From positions 1,488,001-1,552,000 of the forward strand of contig NZ_CP053381.1 of assembly GCF_017868775.1 (NCBI RefSeq): DNA of 64,000 bases, given 5' to 3'. This stretch comes from Billgrantia sulfidoxydans (GTDB lineage: Bacteria > Pseudomonadota > Gammaproteobacteria > Pseudomonadales > Halomonadaceae). Position 1 is the first letter of the stretch, and each line of letters begins with the position of its first letter. The notes below the pieces were generated by a model. That model saw only the letters and a program-made list of their open reading frames with translations. It did no database searches and was not told where the DNA came from. A program made the position numbers and the translations under genes. Shown here piece by piece: positions 42,373-50,921 of the stretch.

Positions 42373-43323
42373 ATGAAACTCACGCTCAAGAACACGGTTG
42401 TCGGTATCTCACTGGCCCTGTTGCTGGGAGGCTGTGCCAGCAACGCCCAGCGCCAGTCAGGCTCGGATCCCTATGCGTCACTGGGGGATGGGGGCTCGTC
42501 GGTCGAGTACAGCACGGCGTTTCCCGTTGCCTCGCCCGAAGAGGCCTACCGCAACGGGGCGGCTGCCCTGCGCGGCAACGACGTCGACCGGGCACTGTTC
42601 GAGTACCTGCGCGGTCTGCGCATGGAGAAGTCGCCCAAGGCGGACCCTCTCTATCGAATCGGCATCATTCACCATGGCCGCGGCAATCACGACCTGGCCG
42701 AGAAGGCGTATCGCTGGGCCATGGAGATCGACGGCAGCCACATGGGGGCGCGCACCGCGCTGGGCATCGTGCTGCTCGAACAGCGCGACTACGACAATGC
42801 CGAACAGCAATTGCAGCCGCTCGCCTCACGTCCCGATGTGCCCTGGCAAGCGCATAACGCCCTGGGGGTGATCGCCGACATCCGCGGCGACTTCGAACGG
42901 GCTCGGCGCCACTACGAAAAGGCGCTGGAGGCAAGCCCCAGCACACCGCTGGTGCTCAACAACCTGGGTTATTCGCGCTACCTGGCCGGTGACTGGGAAG
43001 GCGCGCGACTCTCCCTGCGCCGTGCGGTGAGCGCCAACCCCCGCTACGAGCTGGCCTGGCGCAACCTGGGCCTGGTCTATGCCCGCGAGGGCGACTTCGA
43101 GACGGCAATCGAGGCGGTGGCGCGCAACGGCGACCGGGCCAAGGCCTACAACGATATCGGCTACATCTCGATGCTCGAAGGGCGCTACGAGGATGCCATG
43201 GGCTTCTTTGACGAGGCGATGCGCCTCTCGCCGGCTTATTACGTCACCGCCAGCGAGAACGCCAGGAACCTGGAGGGGCTGCTGCGCCGAAACGGCGACA
43301 GTCGAGGTGTGCGTGCGAACTGA
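42373..43323 (+). CDS. tadD: TadD tetratricopeptide-repeat lipoprotein
   Basis: A 316-residue lipoprotein with a signal ending in LLLGGC (Cys21 or so), then about six TPR units (for example DRALFEYLRGLRME, DLAEKAYRWAMEID, ERARRHYEKALEAS, EGARLSLRRAVSAN, DAMGFFDEAMRLS). TadD is needed for Tad pilus biogenesis and is probably a secretin pilotin or assembly scaffold in the periplasm. A ribosome site AGGAG lies nine bases before the start. Confidence 0.88.
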   Translation: MKLTLKNTVVGISLALLLGGCASNAQRQSGSDPYASLGDGGSSVEYSTAFPVASPEEAYRNGAAALRGNDVDRALFEYLRGLRMEKSPKADPLYRIGIIHHGRGNHDLAEKAYRWAMEIDGSHMGARTALGIVLLEQRDYDNAEQQLQPLASRPDVPWQAHNALGVIADIRGDFERARRHYEKALEASPSTPLVLNNLGYSRYLAGDWEGARLSLRRAVSANPRYELAWRNLGLVYAREGDFETAIEAVARNGDRAKAYNDIGYISMLEGRYEDAMGFFDEAMRLSPAYYVTASENARNLEGLLRRNGDSRGVRAN

Positions 43324-43361
43324 CCCCAACGGGCCTGGAGTCATCTGCGGAGGAACGGAAC

Positions 43362-43814
43362 ATGAAGGGGAACAGGTTTCAAGGCAGGTCACTTCGCCGA
43401 CAGCAGGGCACCGAGACCGTGGAATTCGCCATCTCGGCCACACTCTTGTTCCTCCTGCTGTTTGGAATCATCGAGTTCAGTGTCGCGCTCTTCGACAAGG
43501 CGACGCTGACCAATGCCAGCCGGGAAGGGGCCAGAAGGGGGATCCTGTTCGAGCCTGCGCCTCGCGATCTCGTCGCCGAGGACAATGCCATCGAGCAAGC
43601 GATCCGTGACTATGCCGAGCAGTACCTGATATCGCTTGGCGGGACGGCCGAGATGGTTATCGACATTCAGCGGTCCGATGTCAACATGCCGCCTGGCAGT
43701 GAAGTCACCGTTACCGTTGACTATCCCTATCAGTTCCTGCTGTTGCCCAGCTTTCTCGGAACATTGGGCGGCGTCCTGGAGCTCTCTTCCACCACTACCA
43801 TGCGAGCGGAATGA
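43362..43814 (+). CDS. tadE: TadE-type pseudopilin
   Basis: A 150-residue protein with the TadE motif: a basic N-terminus, then RQQGTETVEFAISATLLFLLL with the prepilin-peptidase site after Gly and the conserved Glu5, one membrane helix and a periplasmic domain of ~110 residues. The helix continues into SREGARRGILF, a TadE family block. It is a minor pilin processed by TadV. The stop overlaps the tadG start by four bases. Confidence 0.88.
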   Translation: MKGNRFQGRSLRRQQGTETVEFAISATLLFLLLFGIIEFSVALFDKATLTNASREGARRGILFEPAPRDLVAEDNAIEQAIRDYAEQYLISLGGTAEMVIDIQRSDVNMPPGSEVTVTVDYPYQFLLLPSFLGTLGGVLELSSTTTMRAE

Positions 43815-45136
43815 CCATGAATACCAGTCAACGACAAGCAGGTTGGCGCCATGGCTCTCCTCGACGGCAGGGAGGGGTTTCCATTGTTCTGGTGACGCTG
43901 GCGCTCTTCATGCTGCTGGCCTTTACGGCGCTCTCGGTAGACGGTGGAAATCTGTTCGTAGCAAGGAATGAACTGCAGAATGCCTCTGATGCCGGTGCAT
44001 TGGCCGGGGCTCGCTTCCTGTACGTGAAGGACGGCTCGCGAGTCAATGACGGTACCGAACCCTATGATGGGGTCAACTACAAGAGTGCCGAAGCCTGGGC
44101 AACGGAGGCGGCCCAGTCTAACAATAGCCAGAAAGAGACTGTCGAAGTGCTGAGTGTCCAACGAGGCCACTGGAGTTTTGGTCTGGCCCCTGGTTCTACG
44201 CGAGGCTTCACACCCAACATGTCTGATGTGGAACCTGTGGACCTGGCCGGGAAGACAGCCGAAGAGTTAGATAGCAACCCAAGCTTCATCAACGCCGTCG
44301 AGGTGGTGACAGCCCGGGATCAGACACCAGTGGAGGCCTTCTTCGGTCGCGTGCTGGGGTTCGACGAGGGCTACAAGGCGTCGGCCCGGGCGGTGGCGTA
44401 CATTGGCTTTGCCGGCAAACTGCGCCCGGAGGACGTCGACCAGCCTATCGCCATGTGCCGCGAAGCCATTACGGATGGGGATACCTATTCATGCGATGTG
44501 GGGCGCTTCATTCCCGAAGGCGATCAGACGGGGGGCTGGACCAATTTCCAGCACGATGATAGCGGAGCCTCAAGTGCCAGTGAGTTGAAGGCCTTGATTT
44601 GTGGCGACGGCAACCCCGAAGAGATGCGCTTCGGTGAGGATATTTCCACCAATAACGGCCAGGTACAGGCCGCTTTCCAGGCGCTCTACGACTGCTGGGT
44701 AGAAGAGACAGACAAGGAACGCTTGTGGAACCTCACGTTACCCGTCGTTGACTGCCAGGATGGCATTGCGCCAAGCAACCCTCTGGTGGGAGCAGTCAAT
44801 CTGAACATCGCCTGGATCGTAGATCAAGCCAACAAGATCGATGACGATGCGCCTTGGCAAATGGAGGAGCCTCCCGAAGATAGTGAGGGAGTGTCTCCTG
44901 GCACTTGGTCCAATGCCGATCCTGATGGTGTGACGCGCTGGGATGACTTTGTCACTGCGATGAATATTCGAGATTCCGACGGCGATCTAGCAAAGTGGAG
45001 CAGTGATTCGCAGGAGAGCGGCTGGCGCCAGAAGAGTATCTATTTTCTGCCTAGCTGTAGTTACCACGAACCCAAGGGTCAGACCGGCGGCGAGAACTTC
45101 GGCATTCTCGCGGAAATACCCGTTCTGGTGGATTGA
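43811..45136 (+). CDS. tadG: TadG-type Tad pilus protein
   Basis: A 441-residue protein whose first ~70 residues are the Tad N-terminal domain (RRQGGVSIVLVTLALFMLLAF, then SVDGGNLFVARNELQNASDAGALAGA). The rest is a large, acidic, extracellular or periplasmic region with few homology cues and eight or so cysteines. Codon use and GC content fall towards the 3' end (AT-richer codons from ~44000), unlike the tad genes before it, which suggests a faster-changing surface-exposed part. It lacks an obvious von Willebrand A domain often found in longer TadG. It ends the operon before a strong terminator. Confidence 0.8.
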   Translation: MTMNTSQRQAGWRHGSPRRQGGVSIVLVTLALFMLLAFTALSVDGGNLFVARNELQNASDAGALAGARFLYVKDGSRVNDGTEPYDGVNYKSAEAWATEAAQSNNSQKETVEVLSVQRGHWSFGLAPGSTRGFTPNMSDVEPVDLAGKTAEELDSNPSFINAVEVVTARDQTPVEAFFGRVLGFDEGYKASARAVAYIGFAGKLRPEDVDQPIAMCREAITDGDTYSCDVGRFIPEGDQTGGWTNFQHDDSGASSASELKALICGDGNPEEMRFGEDISTNNGQVQAAFQALYDCWVEETDKERLWNLTLPVVDCQDGIAPSNPLVGAVNLNIAWIVDQANKIDDDAPWQMEEPPEDSEGVSPGTWSNADPDGVTRWDDFVTAMNIRDSDGDLAKWSSDSQESGWRQKSIYFLPSCSYHEPKGQTGGENFGILAEIPVLVD

Positions 45137-45145
45137 TGCGCTTTT

Positions 45146-45190
45146 GGCGCTGGCCGGCTCCCTGCCTTTGCGGTCAGCGCCCTTTTTCTT
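45146..45190 (+). terminator. Terminator of the tad operon
   Basis: GGCGCTGGCC (45146-45155) pairs with GGTCAGCGCC (45172-45181), followed by CTTTTTCTT. It lies just after the tadG stop and before the convergent AraC-type gene. Confidence 0.8.
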
Positions 45191-45204
45191 CACTACGTAT
45201 GCTG

Positions 45205-46101
45205 TCAGTCACGAGCGTTGCCCACTGGCACAGCCACCATTTCACCCTCCATGCAGGGGGGAGGCGCGGCGTTCTCGGACGAGGCGAGGGGTAAGGGGGA
45301 GGTGTCGTGGTGAAAGAGCCCCTGACGATATAGCGTCGGCGTCTTCCCCATGTGCTTCTGGAAGGTACGCGTGAAATAGGAGAGGTCGCGAAAACCGACG
45401 CTGAAGCAGACATCCGTGACCGACATCCTGGGATTGGCGAGCAGCCGCTTGGCCTCCTCGATGCGTCGTTCCAGCAGGAATCCCTGAAAGGTATTGTCGG
45501 TGAGCTTGCGAAACAGCCGGCTGAGCTGGAAGGGGGTGAGGCCGCACTGCTCGGCGACGTCGGCCTGGACCACTTTCTGGTGCAGGTGCTGCTCGATGTA
45601 GCTGATGGCGCGGTCCAGCTGGATGCGCTGATGGTTGGCCGAGTGGCAGTGAAGCCGGGCTTCGGGGGGGATCTGGTTGCTCAACTCCGCCACCTGCTTT
45701 CTCGCCGGCGTGCCGGCGTTGGCCGAGCGCAGCTGAAAGAGGCTCTCCATGACCGCCATGAATCGGGAGAGGTCGACCGGCTGGACGAAGTAATCCCATA
45801 CCCGGGTGCGGAAGGCCCATACCGCCAGGCTCTCCGAATGGGCCTGGGTGATCATGAGCAGGGGCACCGAGGCGGCACGCTGCTTGGCCTGCCTCAAGTC
45901 GGTCAGGCCCTGCAAATCGGGGTAGTCGTACTCGAAGCAGGCGGCGATGGGCGGATGAGAGAGCAGGATGGGGAGGGGGTCCTGCTCTTGTGTGACGAAC
46001 TCGATCGTATAACCTTTTTTTCGCAGGGCTCGTACATACTCCTTTTCCACGGGGTTATTGAGCGTACGTAGCACAACGAGAACGTAGGCGTGGGTGGACA
46101 T
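45205..46101 (-). CDS. AraC-type regulator with degenerate receiver-like domain
   Basis: A 298-residue protein. Residues 1-125 have a receiver-like fold pattern (VPLLMITQ..., VWDYFVQPVDLSRFM) but lack the acidic pocket after strand 1 and the conserved Lys (VQPVD instead of KPxD), so phosphorylation is unlikely. Residues ~165-265 are an AraC DNA-binding domain with two helix-turn-helix units (VVQADVAEQCGLTPFQLSRLF and MSVTDVCFSVGFRDLSYFTR, as two blocks). The gene converges on the tad operon and is the only regulator beside it, so control of pilus genes is a fair guess. The C-terminal ~30 residues are Pro/Ala-rich and variable. Confidence 0.82.
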   Translation of the reverse strand: MSTHAYVLVVLRTLNNPVEKEYVRALRKKGYTIEFVTQEQDPLPILLSHPPIAACFEYDYPDLQGLTDLRQAKQRAASVPLLMITQAHSESLAVWAFRTRVWDYFVQPVDLSRFMAVMESLFQLRSANAGTPARKQVAELSNQIPPEARLHCHSANHQRIQLDRAISYIEQHLHQKVVQADVAEQCGLTPFQLSRLFRKLTDNTFQGFLLERRIEEAKRLLANPRMSVTDVCFSVGFRDLSYFTRTFQKHMGKTPTLYRQGLFHHDTSPLPLASSENAAPPPCMEGEMVAVPVGNARD

Positions 46102-46253
46102 AGGCGACGTCCCTCCGGAATCCCTTGCGTGATAAAGCGTTATAAACTCTTCTTGGTGGTTTTGTTGATATGTTATTTTTTGTGTAGGCTGAAGGTTGAG
46201 TGTAACTTTTTGTGCTGAGTGTCACTTACCCAATGTAATTTAAGATCGTGGAT

Positions 46254-46265
46254 TAACCCGGGTTA
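46254..46265. promoter_or_regulatory. Palindrome TAACCCGGGTTA
   Basis: A perfect 12-base palindrome about 150 bases upstream of the AraC-type regulator start. It may be a dimer-binding site. AraC proteins usually bind direct rather than inverted sites, so the binding factor is open. Confidence 0.4.
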
Positions 46266-46288
46266 TATTTCTCATCCTTTAGTCGTAT

Positions 46289-46318
46289 TGCTCTAATGCA
46301 AAAAACTGTATTAGAGCA
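46289..46318. repeat. Nine-base inverted repeat TGCTCTAAT/ATTAGAGCA
   Basis: Arms 46289-46297 and 46310-46318 are perfectly complementary with a 12-base A-rich spacer. It could be an operator or a weak hairpin; no T tract follows. Confidence 0.45.
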
Positions 46319-46457
46319 TGTTTAAGTAACACCTGGCGGTAGCAAAAAGAACCTACTCGACGTATCGATCGGCCGTGGCCGGTTGTCAGCGAATTCTGCT
46401 AGAATCGGCCGCTTTTCCGATCAAGCCCTTCCTGACTCCTCCAGCTACGGAAATGCC

Positions 46458-47672
46458 ATGCCGTCTTCAAGGTTCGACGTCGTGATCGTCGGTGCGGGTG
46501 CCGCCGGGTTGATGTGTGCGCTCACGGCGGGTCATGCGGGGCGGCGCGTGCTGGTGCTCGACCACGCCAACAAGCCCGGCAAGAAGATCCTGATGTCGGG
46601 GGGCGGGCGCTGCAACTTCACCAACCTGGCCAGCGGGCCGGCCAACTTCTTCTCGGCCAATCCGCACTTCTGCATCTCGGCGCTGAAGCGCTATCGCCCG
46701 GAGCACTTCGTCGAACTGGTGGAGCGGCACGGCCTCGATTACGTGGAGAAGGCGCCGGGCCAGCTGTTCTGCGCCCATTCCGCCAAGGCGCTGCTCGACG
46801 TGCTGCTCACCGAATGCGAGTGGGCCGGAGTGGAACTGCGCTTGAAGACCTCCATCGAGCGCATCGAGGCCGCCGGCGAGGGCATGCGGCTCGCCACCTC
46901 CATGGGGCGTATCGAGGCCGGTGCCGTGGTGATCGCCACCGGCGGTCTGTCGATCCCCACCATGGGGGCCACCGGCTTCGGCTATGACGTCGCCCGCCAG
47001 TTCGGCCTGGGGGTGACCGCGACGCGCCCGGCGCTGGTGCCGTTCACGCTGACTTCGCAATGGAAGGCGCGGGTGGCCGACCTGGCCGGCGTGAGCTGCG
47101 ACGTGGCGGTCAGCGCCGTACGTGGCGGCCAGCGCCTGGGGCCGGGGCGCGAGCGTCGCTATCGCGAGCCGATGCTGTTCACCCACCGCGGCCTGTCCGG
47201 CCCCGGCATGCTGCAGATCTCGAGTTACTGGCAACCGGGCGACGAACTCGAGATCGACCTGCTGCCCGGGCTGGACCTGCCCGCAGCGCTTGCCGAGGCG
47301 CGCCGGACCACGCCGCGCCGCCAGCTCTCCACCTGGCTCGGCGAGAACTTGCCGCGTCGCCTGGCCCAGGCACTGGTCGAGTGGCACGGCGAGGATCCTG
47401 TCCTGGCCGAACTCTCCAATGCCCGCATCGAGGCGTGGCAGCAGCGCCTGGGGCGTTGGTGCCTCAAGCCGGCCGGCACCGAGGGTTGGCGCACCGCCGA
47501 GGTGACCCTGGGCGGGGTCGACACCGCACCGATATCGTCGAAGGACTTCAGCGTCGAGGGGGTGCCTCAGCTGCGTTTCATTGGCGAAGTGCTCGACGTT
47601 ACCGGTGAGCTCGGCGGCCACAACTTCCAGTGGGCCTGGGCTTCCGGCGTGGCCTGCGGTCTGGCGCTGTAG
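46458..47672 (+). CDS. HI0933/YhiN-family flavoprotein
   Basis: A 404-residue FAD/NAD(P)-dependent oxidoreductase. The N-terminal dinucleotide motif is VVIVGAGAAGLMCAL, followed by KPGKKILMSGGGRCNFTNL, the signature of the HI0933-like family, and later TGGLSIPTMGATGFGYDVA and LGGHNFQWAWASG at the end. The exact reaction is unknown for most members. The start at 46458 begins four residues before the FAD strand; the frame upstream of it covers promoter DNA. An extended -10 element lies about 50 bases upstream. Confidence 0.87.
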   Translation: MPSSRFDVVIVGAGAAGLMCALTAGHAGRRVLVLDHANKPGKKILMSGGGRCNFTNLASGPANFFSANPHFCISALKRYRPEHFVELVERHGLDYVEKAPGQLFCAHSAKALLDVLLTECEWAGVELRLKTSIERIEAAGEGMRLATSMGRIEAGAVVIATGGLSIPTMGATGFGYDVARQFGLGVTATRPALVPFTLTSQWKARVADLAGVSCDVAVSAVRGGQRLGPGRERRYREPMLFTHRGLSGPGMLQISSYWQPGDELEIDLLPGLDLPAALAEARRTTPRRQLSTWLGENLPRRLAQALVEWHGEDPVLAELSNARIEAWQQRLGRWCLKPAGTEGWRTAEVTLGGVDTAPISSKDFSVEGVPQLRFIGEVLDVTGELGGHNFQWAWASGVACGLAL

Positions 47673-47774
47673 GGCCCGCGCTCGGTCACCCGCTGCGCGG
47701 GCGCGACAAAACCTTACCTAACGTAACCAGAAGCGGCGCGGGGCGTTGCTACGCTGGTGGCATCGGTTCGTCTC

Positions 47775-47833
47775 GGAGCCTGTCGGATTTGACCGATCGT
47801 CACGAGAGATCAGCGTCACGTCCGACAGGCTCC
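47775..47833. repeat. Perfect 13-base inverted repeat in the egtB leader
   Basis: GGAGCCTGTCGGA (47775-47787) and TCCGACAGGCTCC (47821-47833) are exact inverse copies with 33 bases between, 30 bases before egtB. The arms look like extragenic palindromic elements that are repeated in related genomes. It may be a REP-type element or an RNA hairpin controlling egtB translation. Confidence 0.6.
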
Positions 47834-47862
47834 CAGGATGGGGTTCGTCAAAGGAGTGCGCC

Positions 47863-49176
47863 ATGCCCCCGCTAGCCCACGAGTTGAAAGCTCACCACCA
47901 GTTGGATACCTCCGATACACAGCACAAGAAGGAGTGGCTGAGACGTTACCAGCGCGTTCGCCGCGCCTCAGAGCAGCTCTGCGAGCCGCTTTGCACCGAG
48001 GACTACGTGATCCAGAGCATGGATGACGTCAGTCCACCGAAGTGGCATCTCGCCCACGTCACCTGGTTCTTCGAAGCTTTCCTCCTCGCTCCCTTTCAGC
48101 CTCGCTACCGAACGCCCGACCCCGCCTACGACTCTCTGTTCAATTCCTACTACGAGACTCACGGCGTGCCGTTTCCGCGGCCCCGGCGCGGAACGCTGTC
48201 GCGTCCCACGGTGGCCGATGTCTACCGCTTCCGCGCCCATGTCGATGCGGCCATGGCGTCACTGCTCGAGTCGCCTCCGCCCGAGCATGCCGCCGAGATC
48301 CTGCGCCGCGTCGAGCTGGGGCTTCACCACGAGCAGCAGCACCAGGAGCTGCTGCTCATGGACATCAAGCACATCCTGGCCCAGAACCCGCTGTGCCCGG
48401 TCTATCGCGACGACCTGGCACCGCCGGTGGCGGCGGAACCCGGTGAGCCGGCCTGGCTCGAGCATGACGCCGGTATCCGCGAGATCGGCCACGACCTGCA
48501 ATCGGGCTTTGCCTACGACAACGAGGGACCGGTCCATCGCCAGTTCCTCGAAGCGTTCCAACTGGCCAGCCGCCCGGTGACCAACGGCGAGTACCTGGCC
48601 TTCATCGAGGACGGCGGCTACGCGCGCCCCGAGCTGTGGCTCTCCGATGGCTGGCAGCAGGTCGGCCAGGCGGGCTGGCAGGCGCCGCTGTATTGGGTCC
48701 AGCGTGACGGCGAGTGGTATCACTTTACCTTGGGCGGGCTGCGGCCGGTGGACCGGCAGGCGCCGGTGGCCCATGTCAGCTTCTTCGAGGCCGACGCCTA
48801 TGCCCGTTGGGCGGGGGCACGTCTGCCCAGCGAGGCGGAGTGGGAGGTGGCCGCCAGGGACGTGGGCGTAGCGGGCAACTTCGTCGAGCGCGACCACCTG
48901 CAGCCGGTGGCGGCCGCGGCCCGGGGGCGGGCCGCGCGCCAGTTGTACGGCGACGTCTGGGAGTGGACCGGCAGCGCCTACCGGCCCTATCCCGGCTATC
49001 GCCCGCTGCCGGGCACGCTGGGGGAGTACAACGGCAAGTTCATGTCCGGGCAGATGGTGCTGCGCGGTGGCTGCTGCGCCACACCGGTCGATCACATCCG
49101 GTCGACCTACCGCAACTTCTTCCCGCCCCATGCCCGCTGGGCATTTTCCGGTTTCCGGCTCGCCAGGGAGGCTTGA
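47863..49176 (+). CDS. egtB: Ergothioneine biosynthesis iron-dependent sulfoxide synthase EgtB
   Basis: A 437-residue protein with an N-terminal DinB-like domain and a C-terminal FGE-sulfatase (formylglycine-generating) domain. The iron site is visible: His62/His65 in KWHLAHVTWFFE and His156/His160 in GLHHEQQHQELL, with the four-residue spacing of EgtB. C-terminal FGE blocks are PVTNGEYLAFIEDGGY, RLPSEAEWE, DVWEWTGSAY and VLRGGCCAT. It joins hercynine to a thiol (gamma-glutamylcysteine or cysteine) with oxygen. The start has AAAGGAG upstream. egtD follows one base after the stop, so the two are co-translated. Confidence 0.92.
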   Translation: MPPLAHELKAHHQLDTSDTQHKKEWLRRYQRVRRASEQLCEPLCTEDYVIQSMDDVSPPKWHLAHVTWFFEAFLLAPFQPRYRTPDPAYDSLFNSYYETHGVPFPRPRRGTLSRPTVADVYRFRAHVDAAMASLLESPPPEHAAEILRRVELGLHHEQQHQELLLMDIKHILAQNPLCPVYRDDLAPPVAAEPGEPAWLEHDAGIREIGHDLQSGFAYDNEGPVHRQFLEAFQLASRPVTNGEYLAFIEDGGYARPELWLSDGWQQVGQAGWQAPLYWVQRDGEWYHFTLGGLRPVDRQAPVAHVSFFEADAYARWAGARLPSEAEWEVAARDVGVAGNFVERDHLQPVAAAARGRAARQLYGDVWEWTGSAYRPYPGYRPLPGTLGEYNGKFMSGQMVLRGGCCATPVDHIRSTYRNFFPPHARWAFSGFRLAREA

Positions 49177-49177
49177 T

Positions 49178-50143
49178 ATGGATCCGCTCGTACGCTTTCA
49201 CGACCAGCACCCGCCGGAGGCGGCGGGTTCGCTCTGCGAGGAGCTGCTGGCAGGCCTCACCGCCTCGCCCAAGTGCACGTCGCCCAAGTTCTTCTACGAC
49301 CGGCGCGGCTCCGAGCTGTTCGACGCCATCTGCCTGCAGCCCGAGTACTACCCGACCCGCACCGAGGAGGCGATCCTGCGCGCCGCCGCCGCGGACATCG
49401 CTGAAGTGGTGGGTCGTGACGCCACCCTGATCGAGCTGGGCAGCGGCGCCAGCCGCAAGGTGCGCCTGCTGCTCGAGGCGTTGCACCCGGCCTGCTACCT
49501 GGGCGTGGACATCTCCCGCGACTTCCTGCTCGAGAGCACTCGCTGCCTGGCGGTGGATCATCCCTGGCTCGAGGTGCATGCCGCCTGGGCCGACTTCACG
49601 CGCCCCATGGCCTGGCCGGAGGGCCTGGCGGGTGAGCGCCCCGTAGCCTTCTTTCCCGGCTCGAGCATCGGCAACTTCACCCCCGAGGAGGCCGAAAGCT
49701 TCCTCGAAGGGCTGGCCGCGCTGCTGCCGCCGGGCGGGGGACTGCTCGTCGGCGTCGACCTGATCAAGGACCGGGCGATCCTCGATGCGGCCTACAACGA
49801 CGCGGCCGGCGTGACCGCGGCCTTCAACCTCAACCTGCTGCGGCGCCTGCGACACGAGTTCGAAGCCGAGGTCGAGCTGGACGGGTTTCGCCATCGCGCC
49901 TTCTACAACGAGGCCGATTCACGCATCGAGATGCATCTGGTGAGCCTGCACGACCAGGCTATCCGCATCGCGGGGGAGCGGGTCGACTTCGAGGCCGGCG
50001 AGAGCCTGCATACCGAAAATTCCTACAAGTACAGCATCGCCGGCTTTCGCGAGCTGGCCGGCCGCGCGGGTTTCGAGCCGAGGGCGCACTGGACCGACCG
50101 TGACTCGCTGTTCTGCATCCACTATCTGGAGCGTGCGGGCTGA
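49178..50143 (+). CDS. egtD: Histidine N-alpha-methyltransferase EgtD
   Basis: A 321-residue SAM-dependent methyltransferase that makes hercynine from histidine. Diagnostic stretches are SPKFFYDRRGSELFDAI, LIELGSGASRKV (SAM loop), FFPGSSIGNFTPEEA and the C-terminal HTENSYKYSIAGFREL. The start follows AGGGAGG, and the gene begins right after egtB. No egtA, egtC or egtE is present here, so thiol supply and C-S cleavage must come from other loci or unlinked enzymes. Confidence 0.93.
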   Translation: MDPLVRFHDQHPPEAAGSLCEELLAGLTASPKCTSPKFFYDRRGSELFDAICLQPEYYPTRTEEAILRAAAADIAEVVGRDATLIELGSGASRKVRLLLEALHPACYLGVDISRDFLLESTRCLAVDHPWLEVHAAWADFTRPMAWPEGLAGERPVAFFPGSSIGNFTPEEAESFLEGLAALLPPGGGLLVGVDLIKDRAILDAAYNDAAGVTAAFNLNLLRRLRHEFEAEVELDGFRHRAFYNEADSRIEMHLVSLHDQAIRIAGERVDFEAGESLHTENSYKYSIAGFRELAGRAGFEPRAHWTDRDSLFCIHYLERAG

Positions 50144-50207
50144 TGGCTCCGCCCGGAATCCGGTCTATGCTGCATGACAGAACCATGCCGGAAGCAGAGG
50201 GCCCGCC

Positions 50208-50858
50208 ATGACCATGATCGCGATTCAGGATTCCTCCACCTCCGAGGCGTCCCCCTTCGCCGACCGTATCGTCGACGAGGCCGTGCGCCAGGCCGAGACG
50301 CACGGCTGGCGGGCGGTGCGGCTGTCCGAGGTGGCACGCAGCCTGGAGCTGCCGATGTCCGTGGTGCTGGAGCGCTTTCGCGACATGGACGACGTGGCCA
50401 ACGCCTGGTTCCAGCGGGGCTGGCGCGCCATGCTGGCCGCGAAGCCCGACACCTTCGACGACTGGCCGGAGCGGGTGCGGATCGAGCACTGCCTGCAGGC
50501 CTGGTTCGATGCCTACGCGGCGCATCGGCAGGTGACCGTTCAAATGCTCAAGGCCAAGGCGCACCTGCCGCATCCGCATACCTGGGTGCCGATGGTCTTC
50601 GACCTGTCGCGCACCGTCCAGTGGCTGCGCGAGGCGGCGCGTCTCGAGGCGCGCTACGGCACCCGGCGTGCCCAGGTGGAGGAGATGGCACTGACCAGCC
50701 TGTTCCTGGCGGCGCTGGCGGTATGGGCCTCCGACACCAGCGAGGGCCAGCGTCGCACGCGTCGCTTCATCGAGAAACGCCTCAAGCGCGGCGAGAGCTG
50801 GATGAAGTGGGTCCCGGGCGTGGCTCACCGGCGCCATCACGCCGAGGCGCAGCTATAG
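50208..50858 (+). CDS. TetR-family-like regulator
   Basis: A 216-residue protein. Residues ~15-65 form a TetR-type helix-turn-helix (IVDEAVRQAETHGWRAVRLSEVARSLELPMSVVLERF read as two blocks). The helical C-terminal part includes RVRIEHCLQAWFDAYAAHRQV. The C-terminus is strongly basic (RRTRRFIEKRLKRGESW). The start follows GAGGG. It lies downstream of egtBD on the same strand, 64 bases away, and could be co-transcribed. COQ9-like lipid-binding folds look similar, so a non-DNA role is an alternative. Confidence 0.7.
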   Translation: MTMIAIQDSSTSEASPFADRIVDEAVRQAETHGWRAVRLSEVARSLELPMSVVLERFRDMDDVANAWFQRGWRAMLAAKPDTFDDWPERVRIEHCLQAWFDAYAAHRQVTVQMLKAKAHLPHPHTWVPMVFDLSRTVQWLREAARLEARYGTRRAQVEEMALTSLFLAALAVWASDTSEGQRRTRRFIEKRLKRGESWMKWVPGVAHRRHHAEAQL

Positions 50859-50921
50859 GGCAGTAAGGCCATATGAAGGTCATATGGAAGGCACTGTGCC
50901 GCGCCTGACACGCGACCGGCT

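Larger units (their letters stand above)
46102..46457. other. Divergent regulatory region with palindromes
   Basis: This 356-base, AT-rich region lies between the AraC-type regulator and the flavoprotein gene. It contains a perfect TAACCCGGGTTA palindrome (46254-46265), an inverted repeat TGCTCTAAT-N12-ATTAGAGCA (46289-46318), and TGCTAGAAT (46397-46405), an extended -10 element for the plus-strand gene. No coding frame or RNA gene is evident. Confidence 0.5.
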
